Positions 16,284-25,384 of a DNA stretch of 64,000 nt are shown piece after piece; within the stretch, counting starts at the first letter, position 1; each line of letters starts with the position of its first letter. The DNA comes from Sediminibacterium roseum (GTDB lineage Bacteria; Bacteroidota; Bacteroidia; Chitinophagales; Chitinophagaceae), in assembly GCF_009939005.1 (NCBI RefSeq), contig NZ_JAACJS010000002.1:526646-590645 (forward strand), in the 5' to 3' direction. The notes under the pieces are model-generated. The model worked only from the letters and a program-made list of their open reading frames with translations, had not been told where the DNA came from and made no database searches. The position numbers and the translations under genes are program-made.

Positions 16284-16817
16284 TCACTCGGGCGCCTCAT
16301 TGTGATCGCTGAACCAGGAAGCATATTTGATATAGTTGTTCGCTATCCTGTTTATCTCGCCATTGATCAGCTCGCGCGAAATGTCCTTTACTTTTTTTGC
16401 GGGAACGCCTGCATAGATGCTGCCGGCCTCAACAACCGTTCCTTCCAGCACCACGGCGCCTGCGGCGATGATGGAATTGCTGTGTACGATGCACCGGTCC
16501 ATCACAATAGCGCCCATACCGATCAGCACATCATCTTCGATCGTACACCCATGCACCAGCGCATTGTGGCCAATGGAAACATTGTTGCCGATCTGCGTTG
16601 GGTTTTTCTGATAGGTGCAATGAATAACCGCGCCATCCTGCACATTCACCTTGTTGCCCATTTTGATGTAATGAACATCGCCCCTGATAACGGTATTGAA
16701 CCAGACACTGCAGTCGTTGCCCATCACCACATCCCCAACAATGGTTGCATTGGGCGCAACAAAACAATTTTCGCCAAACTGCGGCGCTTTGCCAAGAACA
16801 GGGAGGATGGTTGCCAT
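16284..16817 (-). CDS. Gamma-class carbonic anhydrase family protein
   Basis: A 177 aa left-handed beta-helix protein with hexapeptide repeats. The start at 16817 (MATILPVLGKAPQFGENCFVA) fits the family; an upstream ATG at 16877 would add 20 unrelated residues. His ligands for the metal are visible at IHCTY and at SIGHNALVHG. Proteins of this YrdA/gamma-CA family form trimers with metal sites between subunits. Whether it hydrates CO2 cannot be told from sequence, because many relatives are inactive or act on other substrates. Confidence 0.88.
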   Translation of the reverse strand: MATILPVLGKAPQFGENCFVAPNATIVGDVVMGNDCSVWFNTVIRGDVHYIKMGNKVNVQDGAVIHCTYQKNPTQIGNNVSIGHNALVHGCTIEDDVLIGMGAIVMDRCIVHSNSIIAAGAVVLEGTVVEAGSIYAGVPAKKVKDISRELINGEINRIANNYIKYASWFSDHNEAPE

Positions 16818-16968
16818 GAGAAGGGGTTGAGGATATGAAGGTAGGAGTAATAACAGATATAAGCAAGGGGATGGCAATTGGGTGATAAGTGTTGATCTGT
16901 ATGTTTCCGCACTATTTTTTCGCGCTCATCATCCGTTACCTTTCCTTCACAAGACAGCTCCTGGTAAA

Positions 16969-16996
16969 ATTCACCATTCACTATTCACGATTCACG
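16969..16996. repeat. Tandem heptamer repeat ATTCACn x4
   Basis: Four consecutive 7-bp units (ATTCACC, ATTCACT, ATTCACG, ATTCACG) end 11 bases before the aminotransferase start and just before an ATATTTG promoter-like element. Copy-number change would move upstream promoter parts. Confidence 0.7.
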
Positions 16997-17007
16997 ATAT
17001 TTGCCTC

Positions 17008-18189
17008 ATGAACCACCGTCACCTCTTCCTGCAGCACATCGCCCAAACATCGGCCGCGCCTATCGGTATTGAAATGGTGCGCGCAGAGGGCATTCATTTG
17101 TGGGATGCTTCGGGTAAAAGGTATGTGGATCTTATTTCAGGATTCAGTGTATGTAACATCGGGCACTCACATCCTTCGGTGGTAAAGGCGGTGCAGGAGC
17201 AGGCCGCGGCGTACATGCACCTCATCGTGTACGGCGAATTTATCGAGGCGCCGCAAACTTCTTATGCCAAATTGCTGACGGATCATTTGCCGCCCTCACT
17301 CAACTGCGTGTATTTTACCAACAGCGGCGCCGAAGCAACAGAAGGCGCCATGAAACTGGCGAAACGTGTAACGAAACGTTCTAAAATAATTGCTTTCAAC
17401 AAATCTTACCACGGGAGCACACAGGGCGCATTGAGTGTAATGGGAGACGAATACTGGCGCAACGCGTTCCGCCCATTGTTGCCTGGTGTGTATCATTACG
17501 ATTACAACCAGGAAGAAGTGATCGATGCCATCGACTCACAAACCGCCTGCGTGATCCTTGAAACCGTGCAGGCAGAAAGCGGCGTTACCACGCCTTCCAA
17601 AGAATGGCTGCAACGCATCCGCGAAAAATGCGACCGGCACTGTGTGCTGCTTATATTCGACGAGATCCAGGCAGGTTTTGGAAGAACAGGTTCGCTATGG
17701 GCGTTTGAACAATACGGGGTTGTTCCAGATATCCTGCTGCTGGGTAAGGCTTTGGGCGGGGGCATGCCGCTCGGCGCCTTCATCGCGGAGCGGAATCTGA
17801 TGAATACATTGACACACGACCCGGTGCTCGGCCACATCACCACTTTTGGCGGACACCCCGTTTCCTGCGCAGCGGGCAAGGCCGCGTTCGAAGTGTTGCT
17901 GCGCGAGAAATATACAAGCGAAGTAAAACGGAAAGAACAGATATTGGTAAACGAACTTGTTCATCCATCCATCGTTTCAAGAAAACATTGCGGGCTCTGG
18001 ATGTCGCTGCAGTTCTCATCCGATGAAGCGAACAGGAACGTGGTTCACCGGTGTATTGAAAACGGGCTGATCACAGATTGGTTCCTGTTTGCGGCAGACC
18101 GTTTGCGCATCGCACCGCCACTGAGCATCAGCGAAGATGAATTGAAAGAAGTGTGCTCGGTGATCATCAAAAGCATAACGCATACCTGA
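17008..18189 (+). CDS. Class III PLP-dependent aminotransferase
   Basis: A 393 aa fold-type I aminotransferase of the acetylornithine/4-aminobutyrate group. Features are the SGAEATEGAMKLA phosphate-binding segment, DEIQAGFGRTG, and the PLP Lys in LLGKALGGGMPLGAF. I place the start at 17008 (MNHRHLFLQHIAQTS), preceded by an ATATTTGCCTC promoter-like element; the open frame extends 42 codons further upstream without family similarity. The substrate is uncertain: no arginine or lysine pathway genes are adjacent. It is divergent from the carbonic anhydrase gene and convergent with bshA. Confidence 0.88.
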   Translation: MNHRHLFLQHIAQTSAAPIGIEMVRAEGIHLWDASGKRYVDLISGFSVCNIGHSHPSVVKAVQEQAAAYMHLIVYGEFIEAPQTSYAKLLTDHLPPSLNCVYFTNSGAEATEGAMKLAKRVTKRSKIIAFNKSYHGSTQGALSVMGDEYWRNAFRPLLPGVYHYDYNQEEVIDAIDSQTACVILETVQAESGVTTPSKEWLQRIREKCDRHCVLLIFDEIQAGFGRTGSLWAFEQYGVVPDILLLGKALGGGMPLGAFIAERNLMNTLTHDPVLGHITTFGGHPVSCAAGKAAFEVLLREKYTSEVKRKEQILVNELVHPSIVSRKHCGLWMSLQFSSDEANRNVVHRCIENGLITDWFLFAADRLRIAPPLSISEDELKEVCSVIIKSITHT

Positions 18190-18208
18190 ACCATCCACGG
18201 CGGCTCAT

Positions 18209-19348
18209 TTATTTGCACGGCGTGCGGCGGCAATATTGCGCATACAGCTTTTCATAGATCGGGATGATGTTCTTGATATCGAACCGCAGCGCCTGTTGAT
18301 AGGCGGCCTCTTTCATCTTCTCTAATTTCTTCTCATCTTTCAGCAGGTCAATGGCAAACGCACTCATCGATGCAACATCGCCTACCTCGGTGAGATAGCC
18401 GGTTTCTCCGTGTTCATTGATTTCGGCCAGGCCGCCGGCATTGCTGCTGATCACCACGGCGCGTGCGGCCATGGCTTCAAGGGCTGCAAGACCAAAGCTT
18501 TCGTACTCGGAAGGAAGGAGGAACACATCGCTCACGGCGAGGATGTCTTCCATCTGCTCCTGCTTGCCGAGAAAGCGCACGTCTTCGTCAACACCCAGGT
18601 TTCTTGCGAGCTCTTCGGTGGCCGGTCTTTCGGGGCCATCGCCTACCATTAACAATTTGGCGGGCATTTCTTTACGCACGGCGGCGAATACCCTGATCAC
18701 ATCATCCACACGTTTTACTTTCCTGAAATTGGATGCGTGGATCAATATCTTTTCCCCGTTTGGCGCCACTACTTTGCGGAACGCGTCTATAGGTTTTTTG
18801 TTGAAACGGGTTACATCCACAAAATTATGGATCACCTGTATGTCTTTCCGGATCGCGAACGAACGGAAGGTCTCATCTTTCAGGTTCTGCGACACAGCAG
18901 TGATGGCATCGCTCTCGTTAATGGAAAAAGTAACAACGGGTTCGTAGGTTTTGTCTTTGCCCACCAGCGTAATATCTGTGCCATGCAATGTGGTGATCAC
19001 CGGAACGCTCCTGCCCGTTTTCTGTTTAACGATCTGCTTTGCCATATACGCAGCCGATGCATGCGGGATGGCATAGTGCACGTGCAGGAGATCGAGGTCG
19101 TAATTCATGATCACATCCACCATTGTACTGGCGAGCGCCACTTCATAAGGCGGGTAATCAAACAGGGGATACGTGGGCACACGCACCTCGTGGTAAAAAA
19201 TATTGGCGTTGAACACATTCAGTCGAACGGGTTGCTGGTAGGTGATGAAATGCACCTGGTGGTTCTCATCGGCGAGGGCTTTGCCAAGCTCTGTGGCAAG
19301 CACACCGCTTCCGCCGAAAGTTGGGTAACAAACAATTCCTATTCTCAT
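18209..19348 (-). CDS. bshA: N-acetyl-alpha-D-glucosaminyl L-malate synthase
   Basis: A 379 aa GT-B glycosyltransferase of the GT4 family, catalysing the first step of bacillithiol synthesis (UDP-GlcNAc plus L-malate). The N-terminal CYPTFGGSGVLATELG loop, HVHYAIPHASAAY and TTLHGTDITLVG are BshA hallmarks. The C-terminal EYESFGLAALEAMA segment carries the retaining GT4 E-x7-E motif. bshB and bshC are not in the window. Confidence 0.93.
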   Translation of the reverse strand: MRIGIVCYPTFGGSGVLATELGKALADENHQVHFITYQQPVRLNVFNANIFYHEVRVPTYPLFDYPPYEVALASTMVDVIMNYDLDLLHVHYAIPHASAAYMAKQIVKQKTGRSVPVITTLHGTDITLVGKDKTYEPVVTFSINESDAITAVSQNLKDETFRSFAIRKDIQVIHNFVDVTRFNKKPIDAFRKVVAPNGEKILIHASNFRKVKRVDDVIRVFAAVRKEMPAKLLMVGDGPERPATEELARNLGVDEDVRFLGKQEQMEDILAVSDVFLLPSEYESFGLAALEAMAARAVVISSNAGGLAEINEHGETGYLTEVGDVASMSAFAIDLLKDEKKLEKMKEAAYQQALRFDIKNIIPIYEKLYAQYCRRTPCK

Positions 19349-19389
19349 AATTTGAATTTATCCACCGCAGCTGCCGCAAAGATGGAACA

Positions 19390-20760
19390 TTAAAATAACT
19401 GCTGGTACACTTCGTCCACCCTGCTCAACGCCGTCACATTGATCTTGTACGCTTTGGGGTCGAAGCTTTTTTTGTTGTAACGGGATACGATGATTTTCTC
19501 GAAACCCAGTTTCTCTGCCTCGGCGATCCTTTGTTCTATCCTGTTCACGGCCCTGATCTCTCCATTCAATCCCACTTCACCCGCAAAACATACGTGGGCG
19601 GGCAGGGGCACATCTTCATACGACGAAAGCAGGGCGCAGATCACTGCAAGATCGATAGAAGGATCTTCTACTTTGATACCGCCTGCAATATTTATAAAAA
19701 CATCTTTCATCCCAAACTGGAAGCCGCCGCGTTTTTCGAGCACGGCCAGCAGCAACTGCAGCCTGCGCAGGTCAAAACCGCTCACCGTTCTTTGCGGTGT
19801 TCCGTAAACGCTTTGGGTTACGAGCGCCTGCACTTCTATCAGCAACGGACGCATGCCCTCGAGCGTGGCTGCAATGGCGCTGCCGCTGAGCTGTTCTTCG
19901 CGTTGCGCGATCAGTATCTCCGAGGGATTGGAAACAATACGCATGCCATCACCCGTCATTTCATAAATGCCAAGCTCGGCCGTACTTCCGAACCGGTTCT
20001 TCAGGGTGCGGAGGATGCGGTAGGCATAGTGGCGGTCGCCCTCAAACTGCAGAACGGTATCAACCATGTGCTCGAGGATCTTGGGCCCGGCAATGGCGCC
20101 GTCTTTTGTGATGTGGCCGATGAGAAAAACCGGCGTATCCGTTTCCTTTGCAAACTTCTGGAACTCACCCGCACATTCCCTGATCTGCGAAACACTGCCC
20201 GCGGAAGAGTCGATGATGTTGGATTGAAGCGTTTGTATCGAATCAACGATCACCACCTGCGGTTTCAGTTTTTTTATTTCCTGGAAGATGGTTTGTGTGG
20301 ATGTTTCTGTGAGGAGGTAGAAATTATCGTTCACGATCTTCAGCCTGTCGGCGCGCATCTTGATCTGCTGCTCACTCTCCTCGCCGCTGATATACAAAAC
20401 GCGCAACTGGTCTATCAGCAAACCATTCTGCAAAAACAAAGTGCTCTTGCCGATACCCGGCTCACCCGCCACCAGGATGATGCTGCCCGGAACAATACCA
20501 CCGCCGAGCACGCGGTTGAGTTCTGTATCTTTTGTGATGATGCGTTTTTCGGTGGTGCTGATCACGTCGCTCAATGCAACGGTTTTGGTGTTCCTTTTTT
20601 CAGCCGTATAGCCAACCCAGTTTTCTTCCTTGTTGTTGCCTTTGTCGAGGATCTCTTCGGTAAATGTGTTCCATTGCGAGCAACCCGGGCACTTGCCCAA
20701 CCATTTCGCACTCTCATAACCACAGTTGCTGCAAAAAAAAGCCGTTTTGATCTTACTCAT
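19390..20760 (-). CDS. radA: DNA repair protein RadA
   Basis: A 456 aa RecA-like helicase that extends heteroduplex DNA in recombination and transformation. The N-terminal zinc finger has two CxxC pairs (CSNCG, CPGC). The ATPase has Walker A GEPGIGKST, and the RadA-specific KNRFG motif lies near residue 255. A C-terminal Lon-like domain follows. The start at 20760 (MSKIKTAFFCSNCG) matches the family; a longer frame to 20877 adds an unlikely leader. yifB, comEC and ssb in the same window would complement it in transformation. Confidence 0.96.
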   Translation of the reverse strand: MSKIKTAFFCSNCGYESAKWLGKCPGCSQWNTFTEEILDKGNNKEENWVGYTAEKRNTKTVALSDVISTTEKRIITKDTELNRVLGGGIVPGSIILVAGEPGIGKSTLFLQNGLLIDQLRVLYISGEESEQQIKMRADRLKIVNDNFYLLTETSTQTIFQEIKKLKPQVVIVDSIQTLQSNIIDSSAGSVSQIRECAGEFQKFAKETDTPVFLIGHITKDGAIAGPKILEHMVDTVLQFEGDRHYAYRILRTLKNRFGSTAELGIYEMTGDGMRIVSNPSEILIAQREEQLSGSAIAATLEGMRPLLIEVQALVTQSVYGTPQRTVSGFDLRRLQLLLAVLEKRGGFQFGMKDVFINIAGGIKVEDPSIDLAVICALLSSYEDVPLPAHVCFAGEVGLNGEIRAVNRIEQRIAEAEKLGFEKIIVSRYNKKSFDPKAYKINVTALSRVDEVYQQLF

Positions 20761-21361
20761 AACCAAAGATAAAGCGAGAAAAGAAAGTTGTGGTGAACCG
20801 GAAAGAAAACAAACAACCAAAGTTGCCGGTTTGTTCGGGAAAAGAATGGAAAGAAAAACAAAACCGCAGGTATACAAAATTTGCCCCGACCCAGGACTTT
20901 TTATTACGTAAAAGGGCCAACATTGCTGTTGACCCCGTTACTTACTAACCCATTAAATTCTTCCACTAAATTACAAAAACAGGGCAGATTTCAAAATTAA
21001 TTTTTGGCCTGTGGCATAAATTTAACGGCTCGCAAAAAGGGGTTTTTGCCCTTGGTTTCATTGGGGTTGCCTACCCCTGCAAGCGGGTGAATTTGTTAAT
21101 GATATGATTCTAAAAGGGTTAAAAAACCGAATAAAATCATATAAAGTTTAACCCGGGTCAAACCGCTGGTTGGAAAAGGCGTTGAGAAAGGGAAACAACC
21201 CTCGTTTTTATTAAATGTAAATATATTATATATGATCAGTGGTTGAAATACAACCGATCCATCCGGTCCTGTATCAAGGGCGGCCCGGCCACCGGGGGGC
21301 AATGTATGGCCAGTGAACGGTTTACAGCCCGATCAGCTAACTTTAATACAAATCAGTTCCC
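20761..21361. other. 600-base intergenic region with inverted repeats
   Basis: There is no convincing coding sequence. It contains an 8-bp inverted repeat GGGTTAAA (21116-21123) and TTTAACCC (21147-21154) separated by 23 AT-rich bases, and an AT-rich patch around 21220. It presumably carries the promoters of radA and of the plus-strand gene at 21362. I found no tRNA, riboswitch or known RNA motif. Confidence 0.5.
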
Positions 21362-22039
21362 ATGATCCGCACGACCGCAATTGTAGTAAGCAGTTTTTTT
21401 ATGTTGGCCAAAGTCATGGCGCCGGAACTTTTGTTGGGCGTGAAAACCGAAAGCGTTGCGGTAAAAATACCTGTGGTTTATTCCGACAACGAAACGCCTT
21501 TTCTGAATGCCGACCTGAAATATGGAACCATCACCATGAAGAGCGGCCGCGTAATGAGCAATGTAAGGTTCAGGCTCAACCTGGTATCAAACGAAACGGA
21601 ATGTGTATTTGCCAACGGTGTCAGTACCATGCTTTTGAAAGGAAACGTAAAAGAGATCGCTTACAAAGACACCACAGCTGCCGGAACGTTTTCTTACAGG
21701 GTCAGGTCTGGCTACCCGCCGTTCGATCAACAGACACGCGATCACTTCTACATCGTGCTTGCCGACGGCCGCTGCAGTTTTCTTAAATCTTTACAGAAGA
21801 AAGTAACGGAACGGGTAAACGACATGACCCGCTCCGTTTACTACGAATACGAAACCTTTGAAGAATATTACCTCTCTTCAAACGGAACGCTGAAGCATTG
21901 GAGAAAAGACAAGGACCTCGTACTTGCGGAGCTTGCAGACAAACAGGAGGCCGTTCATAAATTTATAACAGAGAACCAGGTAAACTTCAGGAATGCGGAG
22001 AGTGTGGCGGCGTTGATCGGCTTTTACAATACACTATAA
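21362..22039 (+). CDS. Hypothetical secreted protein (225 aa)
   Basis: It starts with a hydrophobic stretch (MIRTTAIVVSSFFMLAKVMA) that may be a signal peptide or anchor. The rest is soluble, with strands in the middle (LKYGTITMKSGRVMSNVRFRL) and a charged helical C-terminus containing LAELADKQEAVHKFI. No catalytic motif or family is apparent to me. It is a monocistronic gene preceded by the long intergenic region and followed by a strong terminator hairpin shared with the convergent RNase gene. Confidence 0.7.
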   Translation: MIRTTAIVVSSFFMLAKVMAPELLLGVKTESVAVKIPVVYSDNETPFLNADLKYGTITMKSGRVMSNVRFRLNLVSNETECVFANGVSTMLLKGNVKEIAYKDTTAAGTFSYRVRSGYPPFDQQTRDHFYIVLADGRCSFLKSLQKKVTERVNDMTRSVYYEYETFEEYYLSSNGTLKHWRKDKDLVLAELADKQEAVHKFITENQVNFRNAESVAALIGFYNTL

Positions 22040-22044
22040 AAAAG

Positions 22045-22109
22045 TACGGGGTACGAGTTACGAAGTTCAAACCGCAAACCGATCCGCACTTTGTAAACCG
22101 TACCCCGTA
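22045..22109. terminator. Bidirectional terminator between convergent genes
   Basis: TACGGGGTACG (22045-22055) is perfectly complementary to CGTACCCCGTA (22099-22109). The stem is preceded by A residues and followed by T residues, so it serves both the gene at 21362 and the RNase gene. Confidence 0.75.
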
Positions 22110-22127
22110 TTTTATTTCGTTATCCGA

Positions 22128-23678
22128 TTAAAACTTTATCTCTTCCTCATGTTCATTCATAAACCTGAATTCGATGAGGTGGTAATTTGTATTTGACAGC
22201 ACTTTCAGGTTTGTTTTGAATTTGCGTTTCCATTTTTTGATGATGGAGGAGAACAGACCCTTGGTGAGATAAGAATATACGATCGGGTGAACAACCAGCG
22301 TCAGGTTTTTGTGGCCGTGTGTAACGAGATACGCGAGTCGTTTTTCCATCTCGTCTTCCAGCAACAAGGTAGAAGAGATCTTACCGGTGCCATTACAGGC
22401 CGGGCAGGCTTCCGAGGTATTGATGTTTACTTCCGGCCTCATGCGCTGGCGCGTAACCTGCAGCAATCCGAATTTGGAAATAGGTAACACAGAATGTTTC
22501 GCGCGGTCGGTTTTCATAAAGCCTTCCATCGCTTCCTGCACCTTGCGTTTGTTGTCGGGCAGCTTCATGTCAATGAAATCGATAACGATGATCCCGCCGA
22601 TATCTCTCAACCTTAACTGGCGCGCAATTTCTTCAGCGGCTTCGAGGTTTGTTTCGAGTGCATTGTCTTCCTGGTTGTTGCTCACACTTTTGTAACCACT
22701 GTTCACATCGATCACATGCAAGGCTTCCGTGTGTTCGATGATGAGGTAGGCACCACTGGGAAGGTTTACCGTTTTGCCAAAAGAAGATTTCACCTGCTTC
22801 GTAACACCAAACTGGTCGAAGATGGGAAGGCCATTCTGGTAAAAACTTACGATGTCTGTTTTGTCGGGGGCGATGCGCTGTATGTAACTCTGCGTTACGC
22901 CAAACAGGTTCTTATCGTTAACCACCACTTTATTGAAGTCGGCACTCAGCAGGTCGCGCAGAATGCTGGTGGTTTTGTTTTCTTCACTCAAGATCCTTAC
23001 CGGGGCCACGGCGCCTTTCAGGTTTGTTTTGATCGTTTTCCAGGTTTCTTCCAGTGCGAGGAGATCCTGGTGAAGCTCTGCCGTGCTTTTGCCTTCGGCA
23101 GCCGTTCTAACGATCACACCGAAGTTTTTGGGGCGTATGGCCTCAACGATCTTGTGCAATCTTTTTCTTTCTTCCGAAGAATGGATCTTTTTGGAAACCG
23201 CAACGATCTCGTTGAACGGGGTAAGTACAACAAAGCGGCCGGGCAGCGACAATTCGCAACTCAGCCTGGGGCCTTTGGCCGCGATGGGTTCTTTTAAGAT
23301 CTGGACCAATACATGCGGTTTGCCATTGAGCACCTCATTGATCTTTCCTGTTTTTACGATCTCGGCTTCCGACTGGAATTTGCTGAAATCAAAACCGTTC
23401 GGCTCTTTGTCGTTCATCGCGATCTGCGTGAATTTCAGGATAGAGCGTACATACGGGCTAAGGTCGGTATAATGAAGGAAGGCATCTTTTTCGAACCCTA
23501 CATCTACAAATGCGGCGTTCAAACCCGGTATCAGTTTTTTTACTTTACCGAGGTACAGGTCGCCAACCGCAAAGCTGGCATCTGTAGTTTCGTTATGCAG
23601 TTCAACAAGTTTTTTATCCTCCAGGAACGCGATCTCCACGCCTGTAGGGCCTGCATTAATGATTAATTCTTTGTTCAC
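22128..23678 (-). CDS. rng: Ribonuclease E/G family protein
   Basis: A 516 aa endoribonuclease for rRNA and mRNA processing. The N-terminal S1 RNA-binding domain (about 40-130) precedes the catalytic domain with the metal-binding segments HVIDVNSG and GGIIVIDFIDM, then the zinc-link CPACNGTG and a small C-terminal domain. The length and lack of a long C-terminal scaffold favour RNase G over RNase E. The genes for a tiny basic protein, a TPR protein and HU lie upstream on the same strand, an arrangement I recall as common in Bacteroidetes. Confidence 0.93.
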   Translation of the reverse strand: MNKELIINAGPTGVEIAFLEDKKLVELHNETTDASFAVGDLYLGKVKKLIPGLNAAFVDVGFEKDAFLHYTDLSPYVRSILKFTQIAMNDKEPNGFDFSKFQSEAEIVKTGKINEVLNGKPHVLVQILKEPIAAKGPRLSCELSLPGRFVVLTPFNEIVAVSKKIHSSEERKRLHKIVEAIRPKNFGVIVRTAAEGKSTAELHQDLLALEETWKTIKTNLKGAVAPVRILSEENKTTSILRDLLSADFNKVVVNDKNLFGVTQSYIQRIAPDKTDIVSFYQNGLPIFDQFGVTKQVKSSFGKTVNLPSGAYLIIEHTEALHVIDVNSGYKSVSNNQEDNALETNLEAAEEIARQLRLRDIGGIIVIDFIDMKLPDNKRKVQEAMEGFMKTDRAKHSVLPISKFGLLQVTRQRMRPEVNINTSEACPACNGTGKISSTLLLEDEMEKRLAYLVTHGHKNLTLVVHPIVYSYLTKGLFSSIIKKWKRKFKTNLKVLSNTNYHLIEFRFMNEHEEEIKF

Positions 23679-23824
23679 AAACTAGCAACTTTTAAATACA
23701 AAATCACAGCCGGTATACGGCAGGGCAATACACACTCACATAGTTTCTTTCGTCACCTGATCGGGAAGGAAAAGGGAAAAGTTGCAGCGTAGAAGGTAGT
23801 GACGAACTCCAGGAAAGTGTAAAT

Positions 23825-23847
23825 GCACTCCACATTGCGTGGAGTGC
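23825..23847. terminator. Hairpin downstream of the 31-aa basic protein gene
   Basis: GCACTCCAC (23825-23833) pairs with GTGGAGTGC (23839-23847) around a 5-base loop. The T run follows on the plus strand, but the hairpin stands 25 bases beyond the end of the minus-strand gene and probably also stops that transcript. Confidence 0.65.
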
Positions 23848-23871
23848 GTTTTTATAAGGTCAACTCAAGAA

Positions 23872-23967
23872 TTATTTATTCTTTTTCTTGTGACGGTTCT
23901 TTCTTAAACGTTTTTTACGTTTGTGGGTCGCAATTTTATGACGCTTTCTCTTCTTACCACAAGGCAT
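23872..23967 (-). CDS. Tiny basic ribosome-associated type protein (AURKAIP1/COX24 domain), 31 aa
   Basis: The minus strand from ATG 23967 encodes MPCGKKRKRHKIATHKRKK then RLRKNRHKKKNK, a 31-residue protein that is more than half Lys, Arg and His. This sequence type is highly conserved in Bacteroidetes and annotated there as an AURKAIP1/COX24-domain protein, related to mitochondrial mS38 and to small bacterial ribosomal proteins. It most likely binds rRNA in the ribosome. It lies between the TPR gene and the RNase E/G gene on the same strand and has its own terminator hairpin. Confidence 0.88.
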   Translation of the reverse strand: MPCGKKRKRHKIATHKRKKRLRKNRHKKKNK

Positions 23968-24000
23968 ACACTAAGTAATTTTGTTAGTTAATTAATAAAT

Positions 24001-24849
24001 TTATTTTTTCAATTCGGTGATACGTTTGTCAATTTCTTTCTGCGCTTCCGGAACCACTACCAGTTTTCTTACCTGCTCATACCATTTAACGGCATTTGCA
24101 TTGTCGCCTTTCTCCTCGTAGCATTCGGCCAGGTTGAACAGGGCTTCGAGGTTACCGGGATCTTTCTGAACGATGATCTTGAAACGCTCTATGGCTTTGT
24201 CGAACTGCCCGCTTTTCTTACCACCCAGCGCCAGGATCTTTTGTGCAAACAAGTTATCCGGGTGCTTCTCGGCGATCTCGCGTACAGGCAAAATTCCCTG
24301 CATCGGGTTCTCCGAAATGTTTCCGAACAGGTAACAGGCGCCAAGGCCAATCCTGCTCGAATCGTTTGCCGGGTTAAGGGCAAGGGCCTTCTCAAAAAGA
24401 ACTTTTGCATTCGTTGCCAGCCAGTTTTGCAGGGCAGGATCACGCGCGTCCATCATCCTGTCTAAAAACTGATGGGCGGCAAAGGTGAGGCTTTTTTCAG
24501 AATTTTCCAACTTCGCGGCTTCGCCGGTGTAATAAGCATAGGGTTCGAAGAGGCGCACCGAGTCGTACCAGAAGCGGGCAAGCTGGTGGTAAAGGTGCAA
24601 TTGCTGTTCTTTTACATCACCGCGCTTCACGGAATTTTCCAGTTTCAGCAGGCGCTCGTTTTGCTCAGGGCTGATCCTGGTTTTGGCCTGTTTCAACAGA
24701 TCGTCAAAGCTAATCGATTGATGATCATCGTGTTGCGCCTGACCGGTTTCGGGCACGGCTTTTTTGGGGGGTATGGTATTTCCAAAGAAATACAGTAGAA
24801 CAAAGACGGTTAAGGCAATGCTGACTAATACTAATTGCTGTTTTTTCAC
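24001..24849 (-). CDS. Membrane-anchored tetratricopeptide repeat protein
   Basis: A 282 aa protein with one N-terminal transmembrane helix (LVLVSIALTVFVLLYFF) and a charged linker, then TPR-like helical repeats over about residues 90-275; the clearest are FDKAIERFKIIVQKDPGNLEALFN-like and the following NLAECYEEKGDNANAVKWYEQ. It probably sits in the inner membrane with the repeats in the periplasm or cytoplasm as a protein-interaction scaffold. It lies 21 bases downstream of the HU gene on the same strand. Its specific role is unknown. Confidence 0.82.
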   Translation of the reverse strand: MKKQQLVLVSIALTVFVLLYFFGNTIPPKKAVPETGQAQHDDHQSISFDDLLKQAKTRISPEQNERLLKLENSVKRGDVKEQQLHLYHQLARFWYDSVRLFEPYAYYTGEAAKLENSEKSLTFAAHQFLDRMMDARDPALQNWLATNAKVLFEKALALNPANDSSRIGLGACYLFGNISENPMQGILPVREIAEKHPDNLFAQKILALGGKKSGQFDKAIERFKIIVQKDPGNLEALFNLAECYEEKGDNANAVKWYEQVRKLVVVPEAQKEIDKRITELKK

Positions 24850-24870
24850 TCCGGATCGCTTTGCGCGAAG

Positions 24871-25161
24871 TTAGTCAGGCTTGCGTTTGCTTTTCACTTC
24901 GCTCACAAATTCTTTCGCGGGTTTGAAGGCAGGGATGAAATGTTCCGGAATTTCCACCGCAATGTTCTTCTTGATGTTGCGGCCGATCTTGGCGGCTCTT
25001 TTCTTGGTAATAAAGCTTCCGAAACCGCGGATGTAGATATTCTGGCCGTTCGAAAGACTTTCCTTTACTTCCTTAAACATGGTTTCCAAAGTAACCAGGA
25101 CATCCACTTTCGGGATACCGGTTTTATCGGAGATCTGGTTAATGAGATCTGATTTTCTCAT
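24871..25161 (-). CDS. HU-family DNA-binding protein
   Basis: A 96 aa histone-like protein that bends and compacts DNA as a dimer. It has the N-terminal helices MRKSDLINQISDKTG, the arm sequence GFGSF and a conserved FIPAFKPAKEF segment. I start at 25161; the open frame reaches 25212 but adds 17 hydrophobic residues foreign to the family. mutY is divergent upstream. HU-TPR-small basic protein-RNase forms a minus-strand run. Confidence 0.93.
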   Translation of the reverse strand: MRKSDLINQISDKTGIPKVDVLVTLETMFKEVKESLSNGQNIYIRGFGSFITKKRAAKIGRNIKKNIAVEIPEHFIPAFKPAKEFVSEVKSKRKPD

Positions 25162-25384
25162 AATAATAATTGGTTTTAATAAACAACGGGATATTAAAAT
25201 AAACCAAAACAATTGAATAATACAAGAAAGATGGATTAAATATTATAGGCGTTACTAATTGATAGATAAATGATTCAACACCGATGCATTTTTAACGCCC
25301 CTGAAAATATTTCCGGTTACCTACCCGGAAACCCCAATTAAAAACCCTGAAAAGGCCTTATTTATTGCATATTTGCCCCCGCTT

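Noticed and set aside
19531..20772. Plus-strand frame of 413 codons over radA
   Set aside because: Shadow of radA on the opposite strand; the radA motifs are complete.
21096..21302. 68-codon minus-strand frame in the radA-21362 gap
   Set aside because: No conserved features, poor start context and overlap with inverted repeats.
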